Part shown: one piece after another, positions 25,861 to 34,645 of the stretch
Layout of the letters: the number at the start of each line of letters is the position of its first letter
How positions within the stretch are numbered: the first letter of the stretch is position 1
Assembly: GCA_023461035.1 (NCBI GenBank)
Contig: JAEWOD010000021.1
Location: 1 to 64,000 of the forward strand
DNA from: Bacteroidota bacterium
Lineage (GTDB): Bacteria > Bacteroidota > Bacteroidia > Flavobacteriales > Weeksellaceae
Length of the DNA: 64,000 bases
Direction: 5' to 3'
Notes under the pieces: generated by a model
Told to the model about the DNA's origin: nothing
Seen by the model: the letters and a program-made list of their open reading frames with translations, nothing else
The model's database searches: none
Made by a program: the position numbers and the translations under genes

Positions 25861-28245
25861 TTAAACGGGATCCGTATTGATTACTTGGTAATCCGTGTAG
25901 ATTTTAAGATTTTGATTGTAAATAAATCCTACCCGAAGTGCTTTCAGACCGATGATTCCCTGTAAATCTTCCACATCAAATTTTTCGATTTCCGTTTCAA
26001 ATAAATTTTTGTGTTGAAGAAGTTTTATATACCCCAAATATTCTTTTTCCTCATCTGAATTCTGATAAACAATAGTCAGTTTTCCTTTTTGGGTTATGCG
26101 TTCGTCCGAGTTTTTGATTTTGGCCTTGTCGATGCGTTTTTTAGCAATTTCGTAACGGACGTTGTACGAACCGTCTATATCAAATTGTTTTTCGTCCATC
26201 CGGAAACGGATGGAAATCGGTGTGCCAAATACTAAAATCAACGAACTTACTTCCAACTCATTGGGTAAGTTAGGTTGCAATTGACGAAAAAGATTTTCCA
26301 TTTCGCACATTACCTGCATTTGCCATAAACGCAGATTTTGTAAATAATAAATGTTAAAATCTTTGTCAGGAGCGATGGACGAACCTATGTACATATTATG
26401 CTCTACGCCATCCGTTTTAAAACGTTCGTAATAGTGAGGAAAATAAGTTTGCGCTTCTGACTGTTTCTCATCCAGAATTTTAGCTAATTTCTTATTTATC
26501 AATGCAATAGATTCATCAAATTCTCTTCTTGCTTTAAAAAAACTACCGGCAAGGGTTCGGTCTTTTTCGAAATAATGATCGATTTCGACCTTGATCTGTA
26601 AATCATTTGTGTTTTGTCTGAAGTTATTTAAAACGGGATGTATTTCTGTTCCGATGTAATTCTGTAGGTATTGTTCGGTGTTGGATGTAATGGTATTTTT
26701 CAGCTTATCCAAATGATTCTTTAATTCATAAATTTTATGTTCAAACAGAGGCAAACCTGCCTTGTTGAAAATAATTTCAAAGAGATCAATCAAAGTTTCA
26801 ATTTGTAAAATCAAATCTTTCTGAATGGCTTGGTTTCTCGAAGTAGTCGAACCCTGCACATCTATCTGACCATAAAGCGGATAGACGTCCTGGAAGACAA
26901 TTTCTTTCAGTGAATATTCCTTGCCTTTATCTCTATTCTTCAAAAATTCAAATGCTTCTTGTTTAAATCTCCACAGAACACTTGGGTGAATCGCCGTATA
27001 TTCTTTCTGGATAAGGGCTTCGATTTCATTGTCAAGTTCAGCCAAAACATTGTCAAGTTTATCTTTGATAAAAGGAAGCACATAATCCAGGCGGTGCGCA
27101 TTGATGGAATTCAGTTCTCCGGCTTTTGGAGAAGAAAGCTCTAAAATCCCCATGAAACGTTCATTACTGAAAAGGGGAACAAAGATAAAACTCCCCACAT
27201 TTTGACTCCGGAGACGATCAAACAATTCCTTCATCTTAGGATCCTTCGAATCCAGACGATGGATGTCCGAAACCGCCCAATATTCCATTTCCGTCATAAA
27301 TTTTCGAACCACATCATCACAAAACAAAGTTTCGCATTTTTGAATATTTGAATCGCTCAGCAAATGACTGTAAAACTTTTGCTCAATCACTTTGAAATCC
27401 ATTTGTTCAAAGAAATTTCCGAAAAATGTAAAGCCGATTTTCAGATGGGGTAATTTGTAAATGGATTGGAAAATTTTTTCCAGCTCTTTAAAACTTTCTT
27501 CGTTCACATCAGCCAGCAAATTTCCCTTTAATGTAGAAACGGCATTTTCAATGGTCGCATCGTATAAATTCAGTATGGAAAAACCTTTCAAAATCCAGCT
27601 TCCTTCGGGAAACTTTTCTTTCCAGAGTGCTTCATTTTCATAGTTATCCATCAATTCTGCCACTTCTTCTTCCGTCAGGATTTTTGAATTTTCAGTAGGA
27701 AGAATCGTTAAAAAATCAGCATTGAAAAGCGCCCTGTAATGACGTACTACACCGGTTTTATCCGGAATATCGATGAACATAGGAACATCCTTGATTTCTA
27801 TGTCGTATTTGAAATATTGCTTTAGAATCACACAACAATTCATCACATAATAGTTGTGTTCGGACAATCCTCTGAAATTCATTTCAAATTCACTTCCGGA
27901 GTCTTCCAGAATCTTTTTAAAACGCTGTGTTAGATTTAAAATTTTTGGATAAAAAGGAATAGTAACTGCTTTTATTTCGTTGTTGGTCAACAAAGCAGGG
28001 AATAAATCAGAAAGCAAAACTTTTATTACAGGCTCGTATTTTTCCAAATCCTCAACTTTATCTATACCTTCAATAAGTTCAGGATATTTACGGATTTCTT
28101 TCAACAGATCTTCCACATATTTTTTTTGAAAATCTGTCATTTCTCCTTTTATTTCAATCAGAGAATTCAATACATTCTCAAAAGAAATCAATGGTCTAAA
28201 CGGACTGGAATCCCAAATACGTTCTATTTTTGTATCGTATGCCAT
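25861..28245 (-). CDS. GAF-domain protein of unknown function
   Basis: A 794-residue soluble protein, no signal peptide and no membrane helix. One GAF-like small-molecule-binding domain is recognisable at about 290-420 (GSFIFVPLFSNERFMGILELSSP); the following region is long, mainly helical and Lys/Glu-rich (about 420-620), and the C-terminus holds beta strands (RYEIAKKRIDKAKIKNSDERITQKGKLTIVYQNSDEEKEYLGYIKL). No HTH, kinase, cyclase or phosphodiesterase motif was found. It converges on the HD-PycTM gene with one base between the stops. I do not know its role. Confidence 0.75.
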   Translation of the reverse strand: MAYDTKIERIWDSSPFRPLISFENVLNSLIEIKGEMTDFQKKYVEDLLKEIRKYPELIEGIDKVEDLEKYEPVIKVLLSDLFPALLTNNEIKAVTIPFYPKILNLTQRFKKILEDSGSEFEMNFRGLSEHNYYVMNCCVILKQYFKYDIEIKDVPMFIDIPDKTGVVRHYRALFNADFLTILPTENSKILTEEEVAELMDNYENEALWKEKFPEGSWILKGFSILNLYDATIENAVSTLKGNLLADVNEESFKELEKIFQSIYKLPHLKIGFTFFGNFFEQMDFKVIEQKFYSHLLSDSNIQKCETLFCDDVVRKFMTEMEYWAVSDIHRLDSKDPKMKELFDRLRSQNVGSFIFVPLFSNERFMGILELSSPKAGELNSINAHRLDYVLPFIKDKLDNVLAELDNEIEALIQKEYTAIHPSVLWRFKQEAFEFLKNRDKGKEYSLKEIVFQDVYPLYGQIDVQGSTTSRNQAIQKDLILQIETLIDLFEIIFNKAGLPLFEHKIYELKNHLDKLKNTITSNTEQYLQNYIGTEIHPVLNNFRQNTNDLQIKVEIDHYFEKDRTLAGSFFKARREFDESIALINKKLAKILDEKQSEAQTYFPHYYERFKTDGVEHNMYIGSSIAPDKDFNIYYLQNLRLWQMQVMCEMENLFRQLQPNLPNELEVSSLILVFGTPISIRFRMDEKQFDIDGSYNVRYEIAKKRIDKAKIKNSDERITQKGKLTIVYQNSDEEKEYLGYIKLLQHKNLFETEIEKFDVEDLQGIIGLKALRVGFIYNQNLKIYTDYQVINTDPV

Positions 28246-28334
28246 ACAAACACAAATATATCAATTAACTTACTAAAACCATTGGTCAAACTCATAAGAA
28301 TTGCATATCTTTCTTTTTTCTAAACGAATTAATT

Positions 28335-28934
28335 TTGAGAGCACTTATCATCGTTGATATACAAAACGATTTTCTAAAAAACGGAAGTTTAGCCGTTCCA
28401 AACGGAAATGAAGTCATTCCAACCATCAACAATTTGCAAAAGGATTTCGAACTGATTGTAGCAACCCAAGACTGGCATCCGCAAAATCATAAAAGTTTTG
28501 CGACGGAACATCCCGGAAAAAAGGAATTTAAAATTATAGATTTGAATGGATTGAATCAGGTTTTATGGCCGGTTCATTGCGTTCAGGGAAGTTTTGGTGC
28601 TGAATTCCATAAAGATTTGGAAATGAATTCTGTGGAAGCAATTTTCAGAAAAGGAATGGATACGGAAATTGATAGCTATTCTGGATTTTACGACAACGGA
28701 AAACGTAAAAATACCGGGCTTTTCGGCTACCTGAAAGACCGGAATGTTTCCGAAGTTTTCATCTGCGGTTTAGCTGCGGATTTCTGTGTGTATTTTACCG
28801 CCAATGATGCGCTGGATCTGGGTTTTAAAACTACTATCATTGAAAATGCCACAAAACCCATTGATGCTGAAAATTGGAAAAAGATTCAGGAAGAATTTAA
28901 AATGAAAGGAGGAAATTTGGTTAAATTGATTTAA
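28335..28934 (+). CDS. pncA: Nicotinamidase / isochorismatase family
   Basis: A 199-residue enzyme that turns nicotinamide into nicotinate for NAD salvage. Visible motifs: catalytic Asp in IIVDIQNDF, the metal-binding D-W-H-P-x-N-H stretch, the Lys in FRKGMD, the cis-peptide and nucleophile region ICGLAADFCVYFTANDA with the catalytic Cys. Length matches PncA (about 210). The start codon is TTG at 28335, with no in-frame ATG nearby; a TAATTTTG promoter-like box (28330-28337) overlaps it, so the real start is not certain. A broken copy lies at 19789-20027. Confidence 0.93.
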   Translation: MRALIIVDIQNDFLKNGSLAVPNGNEVIPTINNLQKDFELIVATQDWHPQNHKSFATEHPGKKEFKIIDLNGLNQVLWPVHCVQGSFGAEFHKDLEMNSVEAIFRKGMDTEIDSYSGFYDNGKRKNTGLFGYLKDRNVSEVFICGLAADFCVYFTANDALDLGFKTTIIENATKPIDAENWKKIQEEFKMKGGNLVKLI

Positions 28935-28949
28935 AATAATTAAACTACT

Positions 28950-31184
28950 ATGAAACACTTTTTTCTTCTGATTTTTATTCTTTCATTTGGAATTATAAGC
29001 GCCCAGTACCAACTCATTCCGCAACCTCAAAAAATAGAATTGAGACGGGGACAATTTATCATTCCTGATACTTTGTTTATTTCAAGTAAATTACCAATTG
29101 AGGAAAGTAATTATTTGATTAATAGACTAAAAGGTAAGTTGGAAATAGTAATTTCAAATTCAACTGAAAGTCAGATTCACACCACTCAAATGGATACGGT
29201 TCATCCTGAAGAATGGTATTCATTGGTCATCAGACCTGAAGGAATTAATATTTCTTTTTCTTCTAACGAAGGGTATTTCCGCTCCCTTCAAACCTTGGCT
29301 CAACTATTTGAAGAGCATCTGGAAAGTGGAAGAATTCCTGCGATGACCATAGATGATGAACCCAAATTCAAATGGCGCGGAATGCATCTGGATGTAGTCC
29401 GTCATTTTTTTACGGTTGATGAGGTCAAAAAATATCTGGACTATCTGGCGATGTACAAAATCAATACGTTTCATTGGCATTTGACCGATGATCAAGGTTG
29501 GCGGATTGAAATCAAGAAATATCCGAAACTCACCGAAATCGGTTCCAAAAGAAAAGAATCCATGATCGGGCCTTATGTTGATAATCAATTTGATGGAACT
29601 CCTTACAGCGGATTTTACACACAAGAAGAAATCAAAGAAGTTGTTCAATACGCTGCCAAATTACATATAAACATAGTTCCCGAAATCGAAATGCCCGGAC
29701 ATGCAGTGGCGGCACTTACCGCTTATCCCGAGCTTTCCTGTACCGGCGGTCCTTTTGAAGTCGAAACCAAATGGGGTGTTTTTGATGATATTTTTTGTCC
29801 AAAAGAAGGAACATTTGAATTTCTGGAAAATGTATTATCCGAAGTGATGGAGCTTTTCCCTTCGCCTTACATTCACATCGGTGGCGATGAAGCTCCTAAA
29901 ACCCGATGGAAGGAATGTCCTCATTGTCAGGCATTGATCAAACAGGAAGGACTAAAAGACGAACATGAACTGCAAAGCTATTTCATCAAACGGATTGAAA
30001 AGTTTGTGAATTCAAAAGGAAGAAAAATCATCGGTTGGAATGAAATCCTGGAAGGTGGTTTGGCTCCCAATGCTGCCGTGATGAGCTGGACGGGTGTGGA
30101 AGGTGGAATCGAAGCAGCCATAACCGGACATTTTGCTGTGATGACTCCCGGAAATTATCTGTATTTTGATCATTATCAGGGAGATTCGCAGAGTGAACCT
30201 TTGGCTTTTGGCGGAAATAATACGCTTGAAAAAGTATATTCCTATCATCCGATTCCCAAAGAACTGACTCAAGAAGAGGAAAAATTTATTTTGGGAGTTC
30301 AGGCTAATTTATGGACGGAATATATTCCTGATTTCAAACAGGTTGAATATATGCTTTTTCCCCGTTTGATGGCGCTTTCCGAAGTTGCTTGGGGAACTTC
30401 CGAACCGGAAAAATATGCCGAATTTGAATCCAAAGTCATCCGGCAGTTTAAACTTTTAGATGAACGAAATATCAGATATGCCCGAAGTATTTACAACCTG
30501 AACGGAAAGGTAATCCAAAATGAAAAAGGAATTGTTTACGAACTTACAACAAACCGTGATCCGAAAGGAATCCGATATACAACAGACGGAACGGAACCTA
30601 CGGCTTCTTCCCTCGCCTATTTGATGCCGATTCCGATCGATAAATCGGTTTTGATTCAAGCAGCTTATTTTGAAAAGGATGAATTGAAAAGCGCCATCAG
30701 TAAAAAGGAATTCCATGTTTCCAAATCAACCGGAAAAAATATAGTTTTAAAAGATCAGCCTGCTCCAAATTATTCGTCTAACGGTGCATTGACACTGGTA
30801 GACGGCATTTTGGGGGATCCTAAAATACTGGGTCAGACCTGGCTGGGTTTCAGCGGAAAAAATCTGGAAGCCTTGATTGATTTTGGAGAGAAAACGGCTT
30901 TTGAAACCATTTCGTTTAATTCGTTGAACAACAAGGGAAGCTGGATTCATTTGGCCAAAGAAGCTAAAATTTTTATTTCTAAAGACGGAAAAAAATTCAA
31001 AAAAATCAAAACCATTTCCCATCAAGAAATTATAGATAACAATGGAAGAATCCGGGTCAATACAGGAAAACAATCTTCGCGTTATCTGAAAATCGTCATT
31101 GACAACGCCGGCATCATTCCCGCCGGCAATTCCGGCGCCGGATCGGAAGCATGGTTGTTTGTGGATGAGATTGGGGTTTTGTAA
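28950..31184 (+). CDS. Beta-N-acetylhexosaminidase (GH20)
   Basis: A 744-residue secreted glycosidase that takes N-acetylglucosamine or N-acetylgalactosamine from the ends of glycans such as chitin oligomers or host glycoproteins. Signal peptide (MKHFFLLIFILSFGIISAQ); GH20b N-terminal domain (about 20-130); GH20 catalytic barrel (about 135-480) with FHWHLTDDQGWR and the catalytic pair Asp313-Glu314 in HIGGDEAPK; a chitobiase-like C-terminal domain (about 520-590); and an F5/8-type carbohydrate-binding-like domain (about 600-744). Begins 16 bases after pncA. No T9SS tail. The call is firm. Confidence 0.95.
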   Translation: MKHFFLLIFILSFGIISAQYQLIPQPQKIELRRGQFIIPDTLFISSKLPIEESNYLINRLKGKLEIVISNSTESQIHTTQMDTVHPEEWYSLVIRPEGINISFSSNEGYFRSLQTLAQLFEEHLESGRIPAMTIDDEPKFKWRGMHLDVVRHFFTVDEVKKYLDYLAMYKINTFHWHLTDDQGWRIEIKKYPKLTEIGSKRKESMIGPYVDNQFDGTPYSGFYTQEEIKEVVQYAAKLHINIVPEIEMPGHAVAALTAYPELSCTGGPFEVETKWGVFDDIFCPKEGTFEFLENVLSEVMELFPSPYIHIGGDEAPKTRWKECPHCQALIKQEGLKDEHELQSYFIKRIEKFVNSKGRKIIGWNEILEGGLAPNAAVMSWTGVEGGIEAAITGHFAVMTPGNYLYFDHYQGDSQSEPLAFGGNNTLEKVYSYHPIPKELTQEEEKFILGVQANLWTEYIPDFKQVEYMLFPRLMALSEVAWGTSEPEKYAEFESKVIRQFKLLDERNIRYARSIYNLNGKVIQNEKGIVYELTTNRDPKGIRYTTDGTEPTASSLAYLMPIPIDKSVLIQAAYFEKDELKSAISKKEFHVSKSTGKNIVLKDQPAPNYSSNGALTLVDGILGDPKILGQTWLGFSGKNLEALIDFGEKTAFETISFNSLNNKGSWIHLAKEAKIFISKDGKKFKKIKTISHQEIIDNNGRIRVNTGKQSSRYLKIVIDNAGIIPAGNSGAGSEAWLFVDEIGVL

Positions 31185-31186
31185 TC

Positions 31187-31552
31187 TTACTCCCTCAAAA
31201 TTTTCTCCATAGCTTTTCCTTTGGCCAGTTCATCAATCAGTTTATCCAAATAACGGATTTTCTGCATCAGTTTATCCTCTATATTCTCTACCCGATAGCC
31301 GCAAATGACGCCGATGATTTTGGATGCATTGGGATTGAATCGAGGTGCTTCATCAAAAAAGGTTTCGAAATTGGTCTTCTGATCCAGAATTCTTTGAAGG
31401 CTTTTTTCGTCATAACCCGTCAGCCAAAAAATGATTTCATGGACTTCGGTTTTGGTTCGTCCTTTTTTTTCTGCTTTGGCAATGTAATGAGGATAAACAC
31501 CTGCAAAACTCATTTTAAAAACTCTTGAATTATTCGATTTCATTTCATCCAA
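31187..31552 (-). CDS. DUF2200 domain protein
   Basis: A 121-residue cytoplasmic protein matching the DUF2200 family over its whole length: FKMSFAGVYPHYIAKAEKKGRTKTEVHEIIFWLTGYDEKSLQ, then FFDEAPRFNPNASKIIGVICGYRVE. Function is unknown. The stop lies two bases from the convergent hexosaminidase stop, and the gene follows the aldo/keto reductase by three bases on the same strand, so the two form an operon. The likely start is the first or second Met. Confidence 0.88.
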   Translation of the reverse strand: MDEMKSNNSRVFKMSFAGVYPHYIAKAEKKGRTKTEVHEIIFWLTGYDEKSLQRILDQKTNFETFFDEAPRFNPNASKIIGVICGYRVENIEDKLMQKIRYLDKLIDELAKGKAMEKILRE

Positions 31553-31555
31553 TTT

Positions 31556-32509
31556 TTAATATGCACTGGCTTCATTTAAACGCAACAAAGCCGATGAGCT
31601 CAAATTCAACAAAGGTGCCTGCTTGATCGCTTCCAATTGGCTTAAATTAGTGGCACTGACGATAGGTGCAGTCACAGAAGATCTGCGAATCAGCCAAACA
31701 AGTGCGACGACAGCGGAAGTTGTTTTATATTCAAATGCTATTTCATCAAGTGCTTTTAAAATCCTGATTCCTCTATCATCCAAATATTTCTGTACATCTT
31801 TTCCTCTTTGGCTTTGTCCCAAATCTTCAGTCTTCCGATATTTCCCGGTTAAAAATCCGCTTGCCAGCGAATAATAATTCAAAACACCCAAACCTTTCTC
31901 TAAAACAATTGACTCGTATTGCGTTTCGTAATTTTCCCTTTCGTAAAGATTATATTCGGGTTGAAGTGTTTGGTATTTGGGCAAATTGTATTTTTCAGCA
32001 ATGTCAAGTGATTCTATCAGACGTTCGGGCGAAATATTGGAAGCGCCAATCCATCTTATTTTTCCTTCTTGAATCAAATCCTGAAATGCCGAAAGCGTTT
32101 CTTCTATCGGTGTGATTCCGTCATCATAATGCAATTGGTACAAATCGATATAATCGGTCTGAAGCCGCATTAAAGAATTATCCACCTCTTCCATGATGTG
32201 TTTCCGGGTGGAATTAGCATTGTCCATCGTTTTATTTCGTCCGCCAACTTTTGTAGCGATGACCACTTTATCCCGGATTCTTCTCTTTTTCAGCCAATTC
32301 CCGATGATTCTCTCCGACTCTCCTCCATCATTTCCTTTGACCCAATAGGAATAATTATTGGCCGTATCTATTAAATTGAAACCTGCTCCGACAAATCCAT
32401 CGATAATTTCAAAAGATTTGTCCTGGTCTATGGTCCAACCAAAAACATTTCCACCAAAAGCAATGGGTGCAACTTCCAAATCCGTATTTCCTAATCTTCT
32501 TTTTTGCAT
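31556..32509 (-). CDS. Aldo/keto reductase
   Basis: A 317-residue NADPH-dependent oxidoreductase. The catalytic tetrad is present: Asp in FNLIDTANNY, Tyr in the same loop, Lys in VVIATKVGG and His in IDLYQLHYDD. The C-terminal NADPH-binding segment (VSATNLSQLEAIKQA) is also seen. Length fits the AKR family (about 320). It reduces an aldehyde or ketone; the substrate cannot be read from the sequence. It is the first gene of a two-gene operon with the DUF2200 protein. Confidence 0.93.
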   Translation of the reverse strand: MQKRRLGNTDLEVAPIAFGGNVFGWTIDQDKSFEIIDGFVGAGFNLIDTANNYSYWVKGNDGGESERIIGNWLKKRRIRDKVVIATKVGGRNKTMDNANSTRKHIMEEVDNSLMRLQTDYIDLYQLHYDDGITPIEETLSAFQDLIQEGKIRWIGASNISPERLIESLDIAEKYNLPKYQTLQPEYNLYERENYETQYESIVLEKGLGVLNYYSLASGFLTGKYRKTEDLGQSQRGKDVQKYLDDRGIRILKALDEIAFEYKTTSAVVALVWLIRRSSVTAPIVSATNLSQLEAIKQAPLLNLSSSALLRLNEASAY

Positions 32510-32613
32510 GTCAATTTGATTTGAATACTAAATTAATAAAGTAAAAGGAATTCTAATAACCTTAGTTCGATTATTATTTTTGCTTCAGACCGCTTAGAAA
32601 CAATCAGATACAA

Positions 32614-32658
32614 CTGAAATCGTTGAAACTATAATGAATTATAGTAAAACGGTTTCAG
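32614..32658. repeat. Long imperfect inverted repeat in an intergenic gap
   Basis: CTGAAATCGTTGAAACTATAAT pairs with its partner (ATTATAGT...AACGGTTTCAG) over some 20 base pairs, with a small bulge and a short loop. It lies 28 bases after the stop of the small membrane gene and upstream of the aldo/keto reductase. No T-run follows, so a simple terminator is less likely than a short palindromic repeat or an RNA hairpin. Confidence 0.6.
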
Positions 32659-32685
32659 GCAGTAGATGGCTGTTTACCAGCTAAA

Positions 32686-33105
32686 TTAAATTCTATTTGA
32701 AAGCCGAACACCCATTTTCCCTCCCAACCAAGCCATGGGAAGATAAGCAACCACCAGATCCAAAACGATGAACCATGCCGGTGCAGGAATCATAAAACAA
32801 GCTGCAATTCCTCCTGTTAAAAACAATACACCTATAGCCAAAGCAAATTTCAACTGATGGGAAGCAGCGATTGCTGCCGCGATGAACGCACCAACCAATG
32901 TACCTAAAGCATGCGCCAAAAACGGAAAAATAAAAAATTCGCTTCCGGCAGTTTCTAAGGCTTGTGCCAAAGCTTCCATGTCATTTGGGTCTATACCCGG
33001 AATCGGCATTAATTTATGGCCGAGCATAACAATTCCCATATTGACGGCTCCTCCTATGAACCATCCCAATATGACCGCTAAAATATTTCTGAAAATAGGA
33101 TTCAT
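32686..33105 (-). CDS. Small membrane protein (four helices), unknown function
   Basis: A 139-residue hydrophobic protein with about four transmembrane helices: ILAVILGWFIGGAVNMGIVML, a helix with ALGTLVGAFIAAAIAA, LALAIGVLFLTGGIAACFM, and FIVLDLVVAYLPMAWLGGKMG. Paired Gly-rich helices suggest a compact bundle, but I do not recognise a family. A MITE-like element begins 13 bases upstream of its start codon, so its promoter may lie within that element. Confidence 0.72.
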   Translation of the reverse strand: MNPIFRNILAVILGWFIGGAVNMGIVMLGHKLMPIPGIDPNDMEALAQALETAGSEFFIFPFLAHALGTLVGAFIAAAIAASHQLKFALAIGVLFLTGGIAACFMIPAPAWFIVLDLVVAYLPMAWLGGKMGVRLSNRI

Positions 33106-33117
33106 ATATTATAATTT

Positions 33118-33279
33118 AGAGCCTGTTTAAAATTTATCTAATAATTTGTTTATGCTTCTTTTTGGCTAAATCAGCGTTAAATTTTTCGTTATAGCACCCG
33201 ACTATGACTGCAAAATTTGCCTTGATTCGCTCAAAAATAAGCTATAAACATTTTTACAACATAAATTTAAACAGGCTCT
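33118..33279. mobile_element. MITE-like element with terminal inverted repeats and a 6-base direct repeat
   Basis: A 162-base element. The left end AGAGCCTGTTTAAAATTTAT (33118-33137) is the inverse complement of the right end ATAAATTTAAACAGGCTCT (33261-33279), with one extra A. The direct repeat TAATTT lies on both sides (33112-33117 and 33280-33285), as expected for a target duplication. There is no open frame inside, so it is non-autonomous. The right repeat overlaps the stop codon of the acetyltransferase gene. No matching transposase was found in the window. Confidence 0.75.
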
Positions 33280-33283
33280 TAAT

Positions 33284-33829
33284 TTAATCAAATTTTAATT
33301 CAGAAAAAGGAATAATTTTCTTGGGTGGATTTTCATGCTCTCCCAAATGAAATTGCATCCAATGGGTATCCCACCAACTTCCTAATTTGTATCCTGATTT
33401 GGCGAACCTTCCCACATCATAAAACCCAAATGATTGATGAAACTTTTCACTTTTCGGATTGGGAGATGTCATGATTGCATACACATTCAAATAGCCTTGT
33501 TGTTTCAACAGGTCAAATAATTGGTTATAAAGTTCTTGGGCAACTCCATTTCCGTGAAATTCCTCTTTCAGATAAACACTTGACTCACAACACCAATCAT
33601 AAGCTTTTCTTTCTCTGAATCTTGTGGCATAGGCATAACCCAAAATTCGTCCATCAGACTTGGCTACCAACCAAGGAAATTCCTTATTTACTTTTTCGAT
33701 TCTTTCCATCCAATCGTCAATTCCCGGAACCGAAGTTTCAAATGTAATAGCTGTCTGAAGAATATAAGGTGTATAAATCCTTAATAATTCTTCGGCATCT
33801 GAAGTTTGATAAGGGAAAATTTCAATCAT
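33284..33829 (-). CDS. GNAT-family N-acetyltransferase
   Basis: A 181-residue acetyl-CoA-dependent acetyltransferase resembling phosphinothricin acetyltransferase: the start (MIEIFPYQTSDAEELLRIYTPYILQTAITFE) and FPWLVAKSDGRILGYAYATRFRERKAYDWCCESSVYL match that group; the acetyl-CoA loop is GNGVAQELYNQLF. The substrate is not certain (amines or phosphinothricin-like compounds). The stop codon sits inside the direct repeat next to a MITE-like element. Confidence 0.88.
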   Translation of the reverse strand: MIEIFPYQTSDAEELLRIYTPYILQTAITFETSVPGIDDWMERIEKVNKEFPWLVAKSDGRILGYAYATRFRERKAYDWCCESSVYLKEEFHGNGVAQELYNQLFDLLKQQGYLNVYAIMTSPNPKSEKFHQSFGFYDVGRFAKSGYKLGSWWDTHWMQFHLGEHENPPKKIIPFSELKFD

Positions 33830-33849
33830 TTCAAGGCAAATACAACTGT

Positions 33850-33888
33850 AAAAATAAAAAATCCTTCCGGATTTATAAGGAAGGATTT
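33850..33888 (-). terminator. Hairpin terminator on the minus strand
   Basis: AAATCCTTCC and GGAAGGATTT form a 10-base stem (33859-33888), followed on the minus strand by TTTTTATTTT. It lies between the metallophosphoesterase and acetyltransferase genes, downstream of a first terminator. Confidence 0.75.
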
Positions 33889-33975
33889 GTGCTGATTAAT
33901 ATAGTAATTGAGGTTGGTTCTGATTATTTGTCAAATGTAATTCTAAAATTATTTTAGGGAAAAAGGAAAAATCCC

Positions 33976-34002
33976 CAAAATAAAACAGGAAAAACCCTGT
34001 TT
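33976..34002 (-). terminator. Terminator overlapping the phosphoesterase stop codon
   Basis: On the minus strand AAACAGG, a GTTTTT-like loop and CCTGTTT are followed by TTTTATTTT. The stem includes the first bases of the stop codon at 34001-34003. Confidence 0.8.
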
Positions 34003-34495
34003 ATCCTCTTGCTCCCAATTCTATGACTTCCGGGTTTTCAATTTTTCCTTTTGCTATTTCAAATCGGATCATGGTTCGGATTTTATGAAACCCATATATC
34101 CCGCAAGCCCCCGGATTCATATGCAAAAGCCCTAATTTTCTGTCCGGCATCACTTTAAGGATATGCGAATGACCACAGATAAATAGTTTAGGAGGATTTT
34201 GATACAATTCTTCCCGGACTGCTGGACTATATTTCCCCGGATATCCTCCTATATGTGTAATCCAAACATCCAGGTCTTCCACCGTAAAACGGTTATTTAA
34301 CGGGAATTCTTTTCTTATCTGCGCATTGTCAATGTTTCCATAAACCGCTCTCAGCTTGCTGACTTTGGAAAGTTCATCTGTCACTTTCAGATCACCTATA
34401 TCTCCTGCATGCCAGACTTCATCAGCCTTTGAAGCATATTCCAGAATTCTGTCATCTATATAACTATGGGTATCTGAAAGCAAAAGTATTTTCAA
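34001..34495 (-). CDS. YfcE/MJ0936-type metallophosphoesterase
   Basis: A 164-residue phosphoesterase: LLLSDTHSY (D-x-H), WHAGDIGD, YGNIDN, ICGHSHILK, MNPGACGIYG. This matches the small YfcE/MJ0936 family of single-domain phosphodiesterases. The reading frame is open up to 34522, but that TTG lies inside a TAGATTTG promoter box, so the TTG at 34495 (KILLLSDTH) is a better start. Cytoplasmic; the physiological substrate is unknown. Confidence 0.9.
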   Translation of the reverse strand: MKILLLSDTHSYIDDRILEYASKADEVWHAGDIGDLKVTDELSKVSKLRAVYGNIDNAQIRKEFPLNNRFTVEDLDVWITHIGGYPGKYSPAVREELYQNPPKLFICGHSHILKVMPDRKLGLLHMNPGACGIYGFHKIRTMIRFEIAKGKIENPEVIELGARG

Positions 34496-34519
34496 AGGAT
34501 TTGATTTAAATTTGTAGTG

Positions 34520-34527
34520 CAAATCTA
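34520..34527 (-). promoter_or_regulatory. -7 promoter element of the phosphoesterase gene
   Basis: The minus strand reads TAGATTTG, a perfect TAnnTTTG box. It overlaps the longest possible start codon and so argues for the start at 34495. Confidence 0.5.
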
Positions 34528-34534
34528 ACTTAAA

Positions 34535-34645
34535 ATGGGGAAAAACTTAATTGTAATCATGTTAATTATGGCCATTATCGGGCTCTTAATCCAATTTGCC
34601 TCATTCAATTTCAATTGGTTTGGGAGATTGCCGGAGTTTGTGTAA
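34535..34645 (+). pseudogene. 5' part of a DUF2905 gene, cut off by an insertion
   Basis: ATG 34535 opens a 36-codon frame: a hydrophobic helix (MGKNLIVIMLIMAIIGLLIQ) and FNWFGRLP, which is the start of the DUF2905 family of small membrane proteins (first helix then G-R-L-P-G-D). The frame then diverges to E-F-V and stops at 34645. The missing second half (DIHVEKEN...) is found at 35139-35252. Confidence 0.7.

Noticed and set aside
24660..28245. A full Pycsar defence operon
   Set aside because: No pyrimidine cyclase gene is present on either side; the two genes converge and the second is a GAF protein. Only a PycTM-like effector domain can be claimed.
33041..33130. Plus-strand frame (32882-33130) running into the MITE-like element
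   Set aside because: It is the antisense of the four-helix membrane protein and has no coding signs of its own.
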